Shown here: in pieces, positions 34,433-42,620 of the stretch
Layout of the letters: each line of letters begins with the position of its first letter
Numbering within the stretch: the first letter of the stretch is position 1
Assembly (NCBI GenBank): GCA_050331095.1
Contig: JBHJHE010000045.1
Coordinates: forward strand, 1 to 64,000
Source: MED-G105 sp050331095
GTDB taxonomy: Bacteria; Pseudomonadota; Alphaproteobacteria; Caulobacterales; Parvularculaceae
Direction of reading: 5' to 3'
Length of the DNA: 64,000 bases
Translations under genes and position numbers: made by a program
The notes under the pieces: generated by a model
The model's database searches: none
What the model was told of the DNA's origin: nothing
What the model saw: only the letters and a program-made list of their open reading frames with translations

Positions 34433-34885
34433 CGTACTTTTGATCTGACCCCCCTCTACCGCAATACCGTTGGTTTTGACCGCATGCTCGACTTGCTCGA
34501 CAATTTCGGCGCAACCGACGCAGGCGGTTATCCCCCTTACAATATCGAGCGGCTTGACGAAAATCGCTATCGCGTGACGCTGGCGGTCGCCGGCTTCGGC
34601 CCGGCGGATCTTGAAGTCGAAGCGCATCAGAACACGCTGAAAATTTCGGGTGCGCGCTCGGCTAGCGCTAGCGATCAGACGTTCCTGCACCAGGGCATTG
34701 CGGCTCGGTCGTTTGAACGCCGCTTCCAGTTGGCGGACCACGTCGAAATCGACGGCGCCACGCTTGAGAACGGTCTTCTGAGCGTAGAGCTGCGCCGGGA
34801 AGTTCCCGAAGCGATGAAGCCTCGCAGGATCGCCATTAACGGCGACGGCGGCCTCAAAGTGGTGAAGGACGCCAGCGCCGCGTAA
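34430..34885 (+). CDS. Hsp20/alpha-crystallin small heat-shock protein (IbpA class)
   Basis: A 151-residue chaperone that holds unfolded proteins in a refoldable state. It begins MRTFDLTPLYRNTVGFDRMLDLLDN, continues with PPYNIERLDENRYRVTLAVAGF and GIAARSFERRFQLADHVEID, and ends in the crystallin-domain strand NGLLSVELRREVPE. The IxI-like tail motif is in RRIAIN. I used the ATG at 34430, preceded by GAAGGTG nine bases upstream. Downstream there is a strong terminator. It is a single gene, and the 5' leader looks heat-regulated. Confidence 0.95.
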   Translation: MRTFDLTPLYRNTVGFDRMLDLLDNFGATDAGGYPPYNIERLDENRYRVTLAVAGFGPADLEVEAHQNTLKISGARSASASDQTFLHQGIAARSFERRFQLADHVEIDGATLENGLLSVELRREVPEAMKPRRIAINGDGGLKVVKDASAA

Positions 34886-34907
34886 CTTGCCAGATCGGCC
34901 GAAAATC

Positions 34908-34942
34908 CAACGCCCCCGCAGTTTTGCGGGGGCGTTTTGTTT
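34908..34942 (+). terminator. Rho-independent terminator after hsp20
   Basis: An 11-bp GC-rich stem (AACGCCCCCGC / GCGGGGGCGTT, 34909-34919 and 34926-34936) followed by TTGTTTT on the + strand. It could also stop transcription from the other strand. Confidence 0.9.
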
Positions 34943-35077
34943 TGGCGGATGGCCGGAACGCCATCCCGAAAACAACGGGTGTTGACGTCAATGAACTGAT
35001 GATGTCGGCACGGCCCTGAAATCGCGGATCTGAGCAACCCCGTCGGCCTTCCGGGCCGGCCGCTTTTGAGCTTCCTG

Positions 35078-35869
35078 CTATCGCCCGCCGATCAGCTTCA
35101 GCGCCGCATCCGGGATCATCGCGTTCGACGCGAAGAGCCCGCCAGCGTGGAGCGGATTCGGTCCGCCGTCGAGTTCGCTGACGACGCCGCCCGCCTCGCG
35201 CACGAGGACGATGCCCGCCGCCACGTCCCAAGCGTTGATCCCGCGCTCCCAATAGGCGTCGAAGCGGCCCGCCGCGACGAAAGCGAGGTCGAGCGCCGCC
35301 GAACCGTACCGGCGCACGCCCGCGGTCTCGTTCAGCACCCGGTCGACTTCGCGCAGCGCCGTCTCCCGGCCCGGCCGTCCTTTGAAGGGCAGGCCCGTGG
35401 CGAACAGGCATTCGTCCAGTTCCCGGCGGCCGGAGACGCGCAGGCGCCGATCGTTGAGGAAGGCGCCTTCGCCCTTCTCCGCCCAGAACAATTCGTCCGT
35501 TACAGGGTTGTAGACGACGCCGGCGAAGGGCTGGCGGTCGCGTTCAAGGCCGATGGAGATCGCGAACTGCGCGAGGCCGTGGAGGAAGTTCGACGTGCCG
35601 TCGACCGGGTCGACGATCCAGCGGTTGGAATTATCGGAGCCCTCGACGGCGCCGCGCTCCTCCATCAGGAACCCGTACTTCGGGCGCGCTTTGTTTAGCT
35701 CCTCGAACAACGTCTGTTCGGCGCGCAGGTCCGCCGCGCTGACAAAGTCCGCCGCGCCTTTTTTCGAGACTTGCAGGGCCTCCACCTCGCCGAAATCGCG
35801 GGCGAGGGCGCGGGCCGCCTTGCGCGCGGCGTTGACCATCACCGTTACGAGCGCGGAGGCGTGGGCCAT
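35078..35869 (-). CDS. suhB: Inositol-1-monophosphatase family protein (SuhB)
   Basis: A 263-residue Mg-dependent phosphatase. I use the ATG at 35869 with AAGGAT upstream, which gives the normal family length; an open frame upstream would add 46 unlikely residues. Motifs: VSKKGAADFVSAADLRAE, FLMEERGA, WIVDPVDGTSNFLHG (metal-binding DPxDGT), and AWDVAAGIVLVREAGG (metal-binding WD). In enterobacteria SuhB also acts in rRNA transcription antitermination. A role in inositol or other phosphate removal is equally possible. It is divergent from a MAPEG membrane protein. Confidence 0.92.
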   Translation of the reverse strand: MAHASALVTVMVNAARKAARALARDFGEVEALQVSKKGAADFVSAADLRAEQTLFEELNKARPKYGFLMEERGAVEGSDNSNRWIVDPVDGTSNFLHGLAQFAISIGLERDRQPFAGVVYNPVTDELFWAEKGEGAFLNDRRLRVSGRRELDECLFATGLPFKGRPGRETALREVDRVLNETAGVRRYGSAALDLAFVAAGRFDAYWERGINAWDVAAGIVLVREAGGVVSELDGGPNPLHAGGLFASNAMIPDAALKLIGGR

Positions 35870-36005
35870 GTCGGGGGATCCTTTGCGAGAGCGGAAAGCG
35901 GGAAGCTGCAGGGCATAGCGCCCAACGCCGGCCCGCGCCATTGCGCTCGGTCGCCTTTTTGGCTTTATCGCGACTGATCGTCCGCCTGTCGAAAGCTCGT
36001 CGTCC

Positions 36006-36398
36006 ATGCGCCCCGAACTCGCCTATCTTGCGGCGTCGTCCGTCCTTTACCTCCTGATGGTTCTGGCCCAGGGCGCGCTGCGCAACCTCGAGAACGATCC
36101 GAAGACGTTGCTCGGCCCCCGCGACGGCGTCGTCGACAAGGGCGTGCGCCTGCAGCGCGCCAGCCGGGCGCTGCGGAACATGAACGAGGCGATGCACATG
36201 TTCGCGCCGCTCGCCGTGGTCGTCGTGATGACGGGCGCGGCGAACGGCGTCTCCGCCCTTGGCGCGGCTTTGTTCTTCTGGGCGCGGGTCGCCTTCGCGC
36301 CGCTCTATGTTCTCGGGATCTCAACGGTGCGGTCGATCGCCTGGGCGATCGGCGTCGTGGGGGTTCTGATGACGGGTTGGCCGCTCTTGCCGTTCTGA
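36006..36398 (+). CDS. MAPEG-family membrane protein
   Basis: A 130-residue protein with four hydrophobic helices: PELAYLAASSVLYLLMVLAQ, MHMFAPLAVVVVMTGAAN, GAALFFWARVAFAPLYVLG and a terminal SIAWAIGVVGVLMTGWPLLPF. The block RASRALRNMNEAMHMFAPL is the MAPEG signature between helices 1 and 2. Many bacterial MAPEG proteins have unknown function; eukaryotic ones act on glutathione and eicosanoids. It is 26 bp upstream of a MaoC-like gene on the same strand. Confidence 0.85.
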   Translation: MRPELAYLAASSVLYLLMVLAQGALRNLENDPKTLLGPRDGVVDKGVRLQRASRALRNMNEAMHMFAPLAVVVVMTGAANGVSALGAALFFWARVAFAPLYVLGISTVRSIAWAIGVVGVLMTGWPLLPF

Positions 36399-36424
36399 CG
36401 GCGCGCGTTCGAGGAGTTTTTGGT

Positions 36425-36880
36425 ATGCGGATCGTCGCGCCGGCGGACGTCAAGAGCCTGGTAGGGGAGGAGGTGGGCGTCTCCGAATGGGTCCTGATCG
36501 ATCAGGACCTTATCACCCGCTTCGCCGACGTTACGGACGACCGCCAGTTCATCCATGTTAATCCGGAAGCCGCGAAAGCGCCGCCCTTCGGCGGCACTGT
36601 CGCGCATGGATTTCTGACCCTGTCGATGCTCTCGAAGCTCGCCGTTGGCTCCGTTATCGTCCTTGATGGGATCAAGATGGCGGTGAATTACGGCTTCGAC
36701 AAGGTTCGCTTTCTCGCGCCGGTGCGTTCCGGGCGAAGAATCCGCGGCCGGTTCACGCTGATGAAAGCGGACGAGCGCGTCCCTGGCCAATGGCGCTTCA
36801 CTTACGCCGTCAGGGTCGAGGTGGAGGACGAGGAGCGTCCGGCGCTCCTCGCCGAATGGATCACGGCCCAGATGGTTTAA
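36425..36880 (+). CDS. MaoC-like (R)-specific enoyl-CoA hydratase
   Basis: A 151-residue hotdog-fold protein with GAGGAG before the ATG. The active-site segment ITRFADVTDDRQFIHVNPEAA gives Asp and His, and the later GGTVAHGFLTLSMLSKL matches the MaoC/NodN consensus. It hydrates trans-2-enoyl-CoA in fatty-acid or polyhydroxyalkanoate routes. It is probably cotranscribed with the MAPEG gene before it. Its last 4 bp overlap the end of the convergent CTERM protein gene. Confidence 0.92.
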   Translation: MRIVAPADVKSLVGEEVGVSEWVLIDQDLITRFADVTDDRQFIHVNPEAAKAPPFGGTVAHGFLTLSMLSKLAVGSVIVLDGIKMAVNYGFDKVRFLAPVRSGRRIRGRFTLMKADERVPGQWRFTYAVRVEVEDEERPALLAEWITAQMV

Positions 36881-37800
36881 GCGCGCCGGCGGCGCTTGCG
36901 CCCGGCGAACGCCGCGCCGGCGAGCCCGGAGCCGAAGAGCAGCGCAGCGCCGGGGAGCGGGATCTCGCTGAAGGCCTCGGTGTTGATTGCAGCGGCGATC
37001 AGGTCGAGCGATCCGTTGCCGGAATTGACGAACGTGCCGGTGATAAGGAGGCCGAACACCTCTTCGAAACCGAGCTCCGTAAACAAATCTTCGACATCGA
37101 AGCCGACGCCGGCGATGTCGATATCGTCGATCACCGTGTCCGGCGCGCCGAACGGGTTAAGGTCGAGAAAGAGCGCGAGGTCGAAGTCGACTTCGCCGAA
37201 ATCGACGCGGTCGTCGGTGCCAAAATTATTCGGGCCGGGACCGGAGTTGATCGCGAAGCCCGTCCCTTCGATGACGTCGCCGTTGGCGTCGAGCGCCTCG
37301 ATGAGAATGGAATCGTCGCCGAAGAGGTCGAACAAAAAGACGTCGTTGCCTTCCCCCTCGGCGCCGGCGAGGCCGCCGCCGAAGAAGAGCTCGATGGTCG
37401 TCGCATTGTCGACGCCCGCGGAGACGTCGAGGCCTAGAAGGCTGTCGCCGCCTTCGACTTCCGGCCGGTCGATCGCGAAGAAATTACGGATCGTGTCGCC
37501 CGGGCCTTCGCCGCCGGGATCCGTCGCAAGCGCGCCGACGGACGCCGGGCCGACAAGGCTCGTGATCGTCTCGCCCGTCTCTAGCGTGATCGAGGCGATG
37601 TCGGCGGGACCGGTGACGTCGGGATCGGCGTCGACGCCGGAATTCGCGGACGCCGGAATGTCGCCGTCGCCTGCGGGAAACACGAGGTCTTCCGTCGGCG
37701 GCGGCGAAAGCGTGATCGCGCCGACGGCGACGGCGCCCGCGTGGGCCGAGCCGGCGGCGACGGCGCTGAGGGCGATTGCGGCGAGTGCGGTGCGGTTCAT
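36877..37800 (-). CDS. VPLPA-CTERM exported protein
   Basis: A 307-residue exported protein. Residues 1-21 are a signal peptide. The mature part is acidic and Gly/Asp/Val-rich with almost no basic residues, as in extracellular matrix-like proteins. The C-terminus is a sorting signal, IPLPGAALLFGSGLAGAAFAGRKRRRRA: a VPLPA-type motif, a hydrophobic helix and a basic tail. It should be recognised by an exosortase/rhombosortase-like enzyme and released or anchored on the surface. No sorting enzyme is in the window. It is monocistronic with a 311-bp upstream gap. Confidence 0.85.
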   Translation of the reverse strand: MNRTALAAIALSAVAAGSAHAGAVAVGAITLSPPPTEDLVFPAGDGDIPASANSGVDADPDVTGPADIASITLETGETITSLVGPASVGALATDPGGEGPGDTIRNFFAIDRPEVEGGDSLLGLDVSAGVDNATTIELFFGGGLAGAEGEGNDVFLFDLFGDDSILIEALDANGDVIEGTGFAINSGPGPNNFGTDDRVDFGEVDFDLALFLDLNPFGAPDTVIDDIDIAGVGFDVEDLFTELGFEEVFGLLITGTFVNSGNGSLDLIAAAINTEAFSEIPLPGAALLFGSGLAGAAFAGRKRRRRA

Positions 37801-38111
37801 CTCTCTCTCCCGGCGGCGCGAAGGGTTAACGCCGCGCTACCGTGTTCAAGAGAGAGCCCCCGCGCAAAGCACGTTCGCTAACGCGGGCTAACGGTTTGGT
37901 GATCCTCGAAAAGTTTCGAGCGACCCCCTGGGGCTTGTGCGAAGAGCCGCCTCCGATCCGGCGATAAGCAACCTGTGCGCCGAGCTGGTTTAATATTGAT
38001 CTCTTCTATCAAAAACAGTTCTTGAGTTCACAAAAAGAAAATAGCAATTTATGTCTTGGCGGACGACCATATTGAAATGGTTCGCCCGCCATTCTTGCCT
38101 CGAAAGAAAGC
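37801..38111. other. Intergenic region, no gene
   Basis: Holds the promoter region of the VPLPA-CTERM gene, a 16-bp palindrome CTCGAAA-AG-TTTCGAG (37905-37920) that could be an operator, and the terminator-like hairpin at 38058-38090. It is richer in A+T (37970-38060) than the surroundings. Confidence 0.55.
38058..38090 (-). terminator. Hairpin terminator candidate for the SnoaL-like lipoprotein gene
   Basis: Arms GGCGGACGACCAT and ATGGTTCGCCCGCC pair with one bulge. It is about 22 bp past the minus-strand stop at 38112. The following sequence on that strand is only loosely T-rich, so it may be a weak terminator. Confidence 0.5.
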
Positions 38112-38693
38112 TTACGAACCTTCGTAGGGAAGGGAGGACTTGTGGACGACCATGCGTAGGCTCTGATCTACGTCTTTAATATAGCCGATGGTGTATTCGA
38201 CCTTCGTCTCGTCGCCTGTCACCGGCTTGAAGTAGTAGTTGCCCATGGCGATGGCCATTGTGCAGCTATTGTTGGTGATTCCCGCATTCTCCCAACGGAC
38301 CTGGGTCCACGGCTGCAACGCGAAGCCTTTATCTTCAGGATACGATGGGTTGCCGCCGACGAAGTATGAAAGCGCTCCGTCGAAAGAGGCGCGGAACTGT
38401 TCGACGGCGGCGAGCGTCGGTTTGAACAGCACGAGGCTAAGGTCGTAAGCGTAGAACTTATTGATGTGTTCGGAAGCAGCGGCGACATAATCTCCGCCTC
38501 TCGTATACTCCCTGCCGATTTCAACAATGCCGTCGCCCCATGCGACTTGCGCGGCGACGACCTCTTGCTCAGTGATGCACTGATCGCTGTACTGAACGAA
38601 TCTTTGCGGCTTGCTCTGCGCCGAAACCTGACTTGTTTCGGTGACGCAGGCTGTGAGGCCCAGCAGCGCCATTGTCGAAGCGATAACTCTCAT
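38112..38693 (-). CDS. SnoaL-like periplasmic lipoprotein
   Basis: A 193-residue lipoprotein with GGAG upstream of the ATG at 38693; the lipobox is LLGLTAC. The mature domain reads WGDGIVEIGREYTRGGDYVAAASEHINKFYAYD, LFKPTLAAVEQFRASFDGALSYFVGGNPSYPEDKGFALQPW and VRWENAGI, a SnoaL/NTF2-like pattern known from small secreted proteins of marine proteobacteria, some mislabelled as phosphoribosyl-AMP cyclohydrolase. Ligand unknown. The region is richer in A+T than its neighbours, which could reflect recent acquisition. It stands alone on its strand. Confidence 0.72.
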   Translation of the reverse strand: MRVIASTMALLGLTACVTETSQVSAQSKPQRFVQYSDQCITEQEVVAAQVAWGDGIVEIGREYTRGGDYVAAASEHINKFYAYDLSLVLFKPTLAAVEQFRASFDGALSYFVGGNPSYPEDKGFALQPWTQVRWENAGITNNSCTMAIAMGNYYFKPVTGDETKVEYTIGYIKDVDQSLRMVVHKSSLPYEGS

Positions 38694-38981
38694 TTTTTCT
38701 CCGTTTCCGATTTCGCAGCTTCGCCGCATTCGTGGATGAGTTGCGGCGATGGTTCGTTTCGACACCGGACACCGACGGGTTGGTGAAATAATAATTATAT
38801 CTATTTTAGCTGTATTTCAATACGTGGTTGCGGTTTTTCAGTTGAAGCGAGGGCTCGCCTTGATTTGTCGTTTTAGAAAGTAAAGTACCCCGTGCCCCGG
38901 TCGCCGTCCTGAAACTCGTTGAAGGGCCGCCGCATCCGCAAAGTTGCGACGAGGAAAGCGAAAGGGCAAGGGCGCTTCCAG

Positions 38982-39845
38982 TCACTCCACCGGATCCAGC
39001 AGCGTGTTCAACACCGCGGCGAGGCGCACGCCGGCCTGTTTCAGGCGTTTCTTCATGTCCGGCAGATGGCGCTCGTAGTAGTGCGCGCCCGGCGCGTAGG
39101 CGGCGTCTGCGTCAGCGTACTGGTAAGCGATGTCGCGTGAGCGAGCGTAGTCGTGGCTCTCTTGCGCCCAGGGGACGGGATCGAGGGGCGCGCGCACCTC
39201 GACGCCGGCCACGGCGAGTTCGGACTTAAGTTCGAGGGCGAACTGGTCGACGCGCGCCGCTGGCGGCAGATAGGCCCAGCGCGCGCCGAGATAATCGAGG
39301 ATGATCTCAGTGTCCCACATCCGATGGAAGTTGGAGCGCCGCTCGCCGCGCCACAGCGCGTTTAGGTCGTTGCCGCCTCGGTCGCCGTCGATCGAGACGT
39401 GCAGCGGCTGGTGGACGTCGCCAACCCAGTGGCCAAGGAATTTCAGCGCCTCCAAGCGCGCGCGGTCGTCGAGCCCGTGGTCCGCGCGCCGCGTTCCGTC
39501 GTCGATGACGGCGCTAAGGACGCAGCCCTCGGCCGGGCAATCGTCGAGGTCAACGACCGGGTCTTCGCGGGCGAGACCCACATAGTGAAGAGGCGCCGTC
39601 TCCGGCCGATTCTCGCCACGCACCTTGTCGGCCCACGAGCAAGCGTCGCGGAATTTGGCGTAGACCTCGTCGAGCGCCATCAGCCGGTCCACCTCCGCCC
39701 GAGCGATCGTCGTCAGATGGTCGTAGGCGATGTCGCAGACGATGCGGTGGCCGTCGCGTCCAAATGCGGCGGCGGGGCTGGCCGTCGCAACCGCGAGAAA
39801 GCCGAAAGCGAGGACGGCGCGGACGAGAACGGCGCGGATAGGCAT
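38982..39845 (-). CDS. S1/P1-type zinc nuclease
   Basis: A 287-residue secreted nuclease. I use the ATG at 39845 with GGAG five bases away; a TTG at 39866 is in frame but lacks a site. The signal peptide ends at SPAAA and the mature chain starts FGRDGHRIVCDIAYDHL. The usual first residue is Trp, whose main-chain atoms bind zinc, so Phe should still work. Zinc residues follow in SWADKVR, ETAPLHYVGLA, FLGHWVGDVHQPLHV and FHRMWDTEI. It cuts single-stranded DNA/RNA and 3'-nucleotides. It is monocistronic and divergent from a PEP-CTERM gene. Confidence 0.9.
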   Translation of the reverse strand: MPIRAVLVRAVLAFGFLAVATASPAAAFGRDGHRIVCDIAYDHLTTIARAEVDRLMALDEVYAKFRDACSWADKVRGENRPETAPLHYVGLAREDPVVDLDDCPAEGCVLSAVIDDGTRRADHGLDDRARLEALKFLGHWVGDVHQPLHVSIDGDRGGNDLNALWRGERRSNFHRMWDTEIILDYLGARWAYLPPAARVDQFALELKSELAVAGVEVRAPLDPVPWAQESHDYARSRDIAYQYADADAAYAPGAHYYERHLPDMKKRLKQAGVRLAAVLNTLLDPVE

Positions 39846-40035
39846 CGAAACTCCGTGGAACCCCAACTCTATTCAGCGCCGTTGCGCGACAGATTCGTGA
39901 CGGCGCGATCACGAACCCGCCAACCAACCGCAAAACGCGGAAAAATTTTCGGTTAACGCGCCCGTAACCGTTCTCTTTAGCCGGCTGGAAAGGAGGCTCG
40001 TTCGAAAACCCGCGTCATTGGTAGGAGTTCGTTAA

Positions 40036-40725
40036 ATGACCTCGACGCGCCTCATCGCCGCCGCCTTCGCCGCCGCCGCCGCCCTGTCGCCGGCGGCCGC
40101 CTCGACCGTAACGTTCGACTTCGCGGGCGAAACGAGCGTGCAGGTCTTCGAAACGGCGCAAACCGCCGCGGAGTTCTATGGCCCGCGCAACACGACGAAT
40201 TTCGACGTGGGGTCGAACGGCGCGAACTTCTTCCTCCACCGCGATACGCGCAGCGACGTATTTTCGTTCGGGATCATCGTCGATGGCGTCAATGACGGCT
40301 CCGGCGGCCGGTTCGCCGGTTCGATCTCGGGCCTGACGCCGGGCGCTTTCGTCGCTCTCGCCGACGACAACGCCAGCGAATTCTCGCTCGCCGACGCGAC
40401 GACGGCTGTGTTCGATTTTCGCTTCCTGAGCTGCTGCGTCGACGGGGCCGTCATCAGCGGCCTCGATCCGAACAATCTCGCCTTGTCGATCAGCCTAACG
40501 AACGTCTCGGCGATAAACGACGTCGTCCTGATCGATCCGACGGGCTTCAACTCGCTCGGCGTCGCGCCGGCCGCCGGCCAGTCGATCGCCGTCTCCTCGG
40601 CGCCGGAGCCGGGGACATGGAGCCTCTTCGTGTGCGGTTTCTTCGCCGTCGGCCTCGCCATGAAGCGCCAGCGCCAGGACGTCGTTTTGCCGCGCGCTCG
40701 CGCTTACGCCTTATCGCGGCGCTGA
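40036..40725 (+). CDS. PEP-CTERM exported protein
   Basis: A 229-residue protein with a signal peptide (ending SPAAAS). The beta-rich mature domain carries one Cys pair (FLSCCVDGAV). The C-terminus is a PEP-CTERM sorting signal: APEPGTWSLFVCGFFAVGLAMKRQRQ, i.e. PEP-x-T, hydrophobic helix, basic stop. Upstream, TTAA-N7-GTAA (39953-39967) is one base off a CtrA box. The last 22 bp overlap the end of the convergent DUF423 gene. Function unknown; it may belong to an exosortase-sorted surface layer together with the VPLPA-CTERM protein 2.3 kb away. Confidence 0.82.
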   Translation: MTSTRLIAAAFAAAAALSPAAASTVTFDFAGETSVQVFETAQTAAEFYGPRNTTNFDVGSNGANFFLHRDTRSDVFSFGIIVDGVNDGSGGRFAGSISGLTPGAFVALADDNASEFSLADATTAVFDFRFLSCCVDGAVISGLDPNNLALSISLTNVSAINDVVLIDPTGFNSLGVAPAAGQSIAVSSAPEPGTWSLFVCGFFAVGLAMKRQRQDVVLPRARAYALSRR

Positions 40726-41081
40726 TCTCGGCTGAGGGCTTCTCGCATCACGAGGAGCCAGCCGGCGAGGAAAGCTAGGCCGCCAAGCGGGGTTACCGCC
40801 CCAAGCGTCGACGGCGCGCCGAGCGCGAGCGCGTAAAGCGATCCGGCGAAAAGAACCGCCCCCGCGAGAAACGCCCCGCCGGCCGCGCGCCAGCCCGCCC
40901 GGGATGCGGCAAGCGCCGCGACGGCGTGGGCGAGGGCGTAAGTCGTCGCGGTGTCCCAAAGCTCGGCCCCGCGCGGGGTCAGCCGATCCTCCAGCCCATG
41001 CGCGCCGAACGCGCCGAGCGCCACGCTCAAAAAGCCGGCGAGGCCGGCGGCGAAAGCCAGTCTATCCATGCCCCAGACCAT
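40704..41081 (-). CDS. DUF423 membrane protein
   Basis: A 125-residue protein with four transmembrane helices. The family motif is at the start: LAFAAGLAGFLSVALGAFGAHGLED, then ALAHAVAALAAS and APSTLGAVTPLGGLAFLAGWLLV. Start codon is uncertain between 41105, 41081 and 41069 (all ATG, none with a good site); I chose 41081. Function unknown. Confidence 0.85.
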   Translation of the reverse strand: MVWGMDRLAFAAGLAGFLSVALGAFGAHGLEDRLTPRGAELWDTATTYALAHAVAALAASRAGWRAAGGAFLAGAVLFAGSLYALALGAPSTLGAVTPLGGLAFLAGWLLVMREALSRDQRRDKA

Positions 41082-41204
41082 GGCGAGCCTGCTCTGTCGG
41101 AGCAAGCGCGGCCCCCGATTGAAGCGGCGTTAAGGCGCTGTTAACATTCAAAGAAGGCGCGGGATCCGAAGGGGTGAAATCGTTTCCGCGCGTGGGGACG
41201 ACGC

Positions 41205-41606
41205 ATGGGCGGCTACGAACTTTTCGACATTCTCGCGGCGAACCGCGAGCTGATCTCCGACACGTGGCATTATTTCCTGACGGTGCATCTGGCGATCTTC
41301 GGCATCGTCTATATCGCCAGCGGGCGGATCGGCGTCGGCGAGCGGATTCTGCTCGTCTTCGCCTATTTCGGCTTCATGTTCATGAATTACGGCGCGCAGG
41401 TCGACAATTACGAAAACTACCAGCGTCTGACGGACGCGATCCGCGCCCTGCCGGCGCCGGGGCCCGAGCTCGTCGACGTGCGCGAACTGATCGCCGACGC
41501 CGACGTGTGGGTCGTCGACGTTCTGCACTATGTCTATCTCGCCGCGGGCGCTGTCGGGGCGTTGATCATTCTTCTGATCAATCGCGGTCGCGGCGCCGAC
41601 GACTGA
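41205..41606 (+). CDS. Small membrane protein of unknown function
   Basis: A 133-residue protein with three likely helices: HYFLTVHLAIFGIVYIAS, ILLVFAYFGFMFMNYG and YVYLAAGAVGALIILLINRG. Between them is a cytoplasmic or periplasmic loop of about 45 residues (DNYENYQRLTDAIRALPAPG). I do not recognise the family, though the even length and good codon use argue for a real gene. It ends 12 bp before the convergent DUF3592 gene. Confidence 0.7.
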   Translation: MGGYELFDILAANRELISDTWHYFLTVHLAIFGIVYIASGRIGVGERILLVFAYFGFMFMNYGAQVDNYENYQRLTDAIRALPAPGPELVDVRELIADADVWVVDVLHYVYLAAGAVGALIILLINRGRGADD

Positions 41607-41618
41607 TCGGCGCGCGGT

Positions 41619-42119
41619 TCAATAGAACTGGATGTTGCCGAGAAGGCGGGCCGCCCCCTTATCGCCGACGAAAACCATCGTCGCCATTCCGAGCGTGAAC
41701 AGCGTCCAGGTCGCGCCGAAGATCACGATAAATAAGATCGACTGGTTGACGCCGTGCGAGAGCGCCGCGCGCGAGGGGTCGTTCGGGTCGTAGCGCACGG
41801 CGACGTCGCGTCCGACGCTGAGGGCGGCGTAGACCTCGCGGTGAAACCGCTCCGACGAACTGCCGGCGTAGCCGAAGGCGATCGTCTCGCCCGTCAGTTC
41901 CCGTCCGTTCACCTCGTAAACGTAACGGACTTTCGTACGGTACGTGGTCGACTCGCTGTCGCGGTCGATGTCGAAATCGCGCGAGACGATGCGGCCGGTC
42001 GCCGTCGGCCAATGCGCCGCGACGCTTGCGAGACGCCAGGCGTGGGCGCCGTAGCCGAGAAGGCCGAGCCCAACGGCGACGAAAAGCGCTAAGAACACGC
42101 CGCCGACGATCTGACCCAT
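41619..42119 (-). CDS. DUF3592 membrane protein
   Basis: A 166-residue protein starting at the ATG at 42119, with GGGAGGAAG upstream. An N-terminal helix (VGGVFLALFVAVGLGLLGYGAH) and a C-terminal one (SILFIVIFGATWTLFTLGMATMV) flank the DUF3592 domain: WPTATGRIVSR, YRTKVRYVYEVNGRELTGETIAFG and VRYDPNDPSRAAL. Proteins of this family are widespread but uncharacterised. Confidence 0.85.
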   Translation of the reverse strand: MGQIVGGVFLALFVAVGLGLLGYGAHAWRLASVAAHWPTATGRIVSRDFDIDRDSESTTYRTKVRYVYEVNGRELTGETIAFGYAGSSSERFHREVYAALSVGRDVAVRYDPNDPSRAALSHGVNQSILFIVIFGATWTLFTLGMATMVFVGDKGAARLLGNIQFY

Positions 42120-42242
42120 GACGTCTTCCTCCCGAGACGGGACGCTAACCGTCAACGGTGAACGGAGCCTTGCGCGCCGCTCTCATGTTGCGCGGGCCGC
42201 CGCCATCGGCGAGACTTTCAAAAAACGAGGGGGCGAGTACCC

Positions 42243-42554
42243 ATAAAGACGTCAATCCTGGGCGTAGCGGCGTTTATGTTCTGCGCGTCCGCTTGCGCCA
42301 CCGCCGATCCCGTCGAGCCGCCGACGGGCCCTTGGGCGCCGGTGACGAGCGATGAACCCGATACGGCGCCAGCGACGCCGGAACCCTGGTCGCCGGTGAC
42401 GGGCGACGAGCCTGAAGCGGCGGCTCCGCCCGCAGCGCCCGAACCCGGGCCGCCCGAGGCCAAGGCGCCGGCTCCCGAGACGCCAGCGCCTGAGACGTCT
42501 GCGCCCGAGGCGTTTACGGACGACCGCGAGTGGACGCCGGTAACTGGGGACTGA
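42243..42554 (+). CDS. Small lipoprotein with WxPVT repeats, apparent ATA start
   Basis: The ORF beginning at the ATG at 42276 would lack a complete signal. Reading back in frame gives KTSILGVAAFMFCASACATA, a perfect lipoprotein signal with lipid Cys, preceded by GAGGGGG, but the first codon is ATA (42243). If that codon starts translation, the protein has 103 residues. The mature part is Pro/Ala/Glu-rich with three copies of a W-x-P-V-T-(S/G)-D unit (PWAPVTSDEP, PWSPVTGDEP, EWTPVTGD). It may link the envelope to the surface. Not recognised as a known family. Confidence 0.5.
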   Translation: MKTSILGVAAFMFCASACATADPVEPPTGPWAPVTSDEPDTAPATPEPWSPVTGDEPEAAAPPAAPEPGPPEAKAPAPETPAPETSAPEAFTDDREWTPVTGD

Positions 42555-42620
42555 GGAGAGGCGGACGCTTCTTTTCGCGTCTCGCGCCGTAGATTTGGCG
42601 CAGGGCGTCAGGCGGTCAGC

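Noticed and set aside
42555..42620. Terminator between the WxPVT lipoprotein and nrdA
   Set aside because: Only short, imperfect pairing without a T run.
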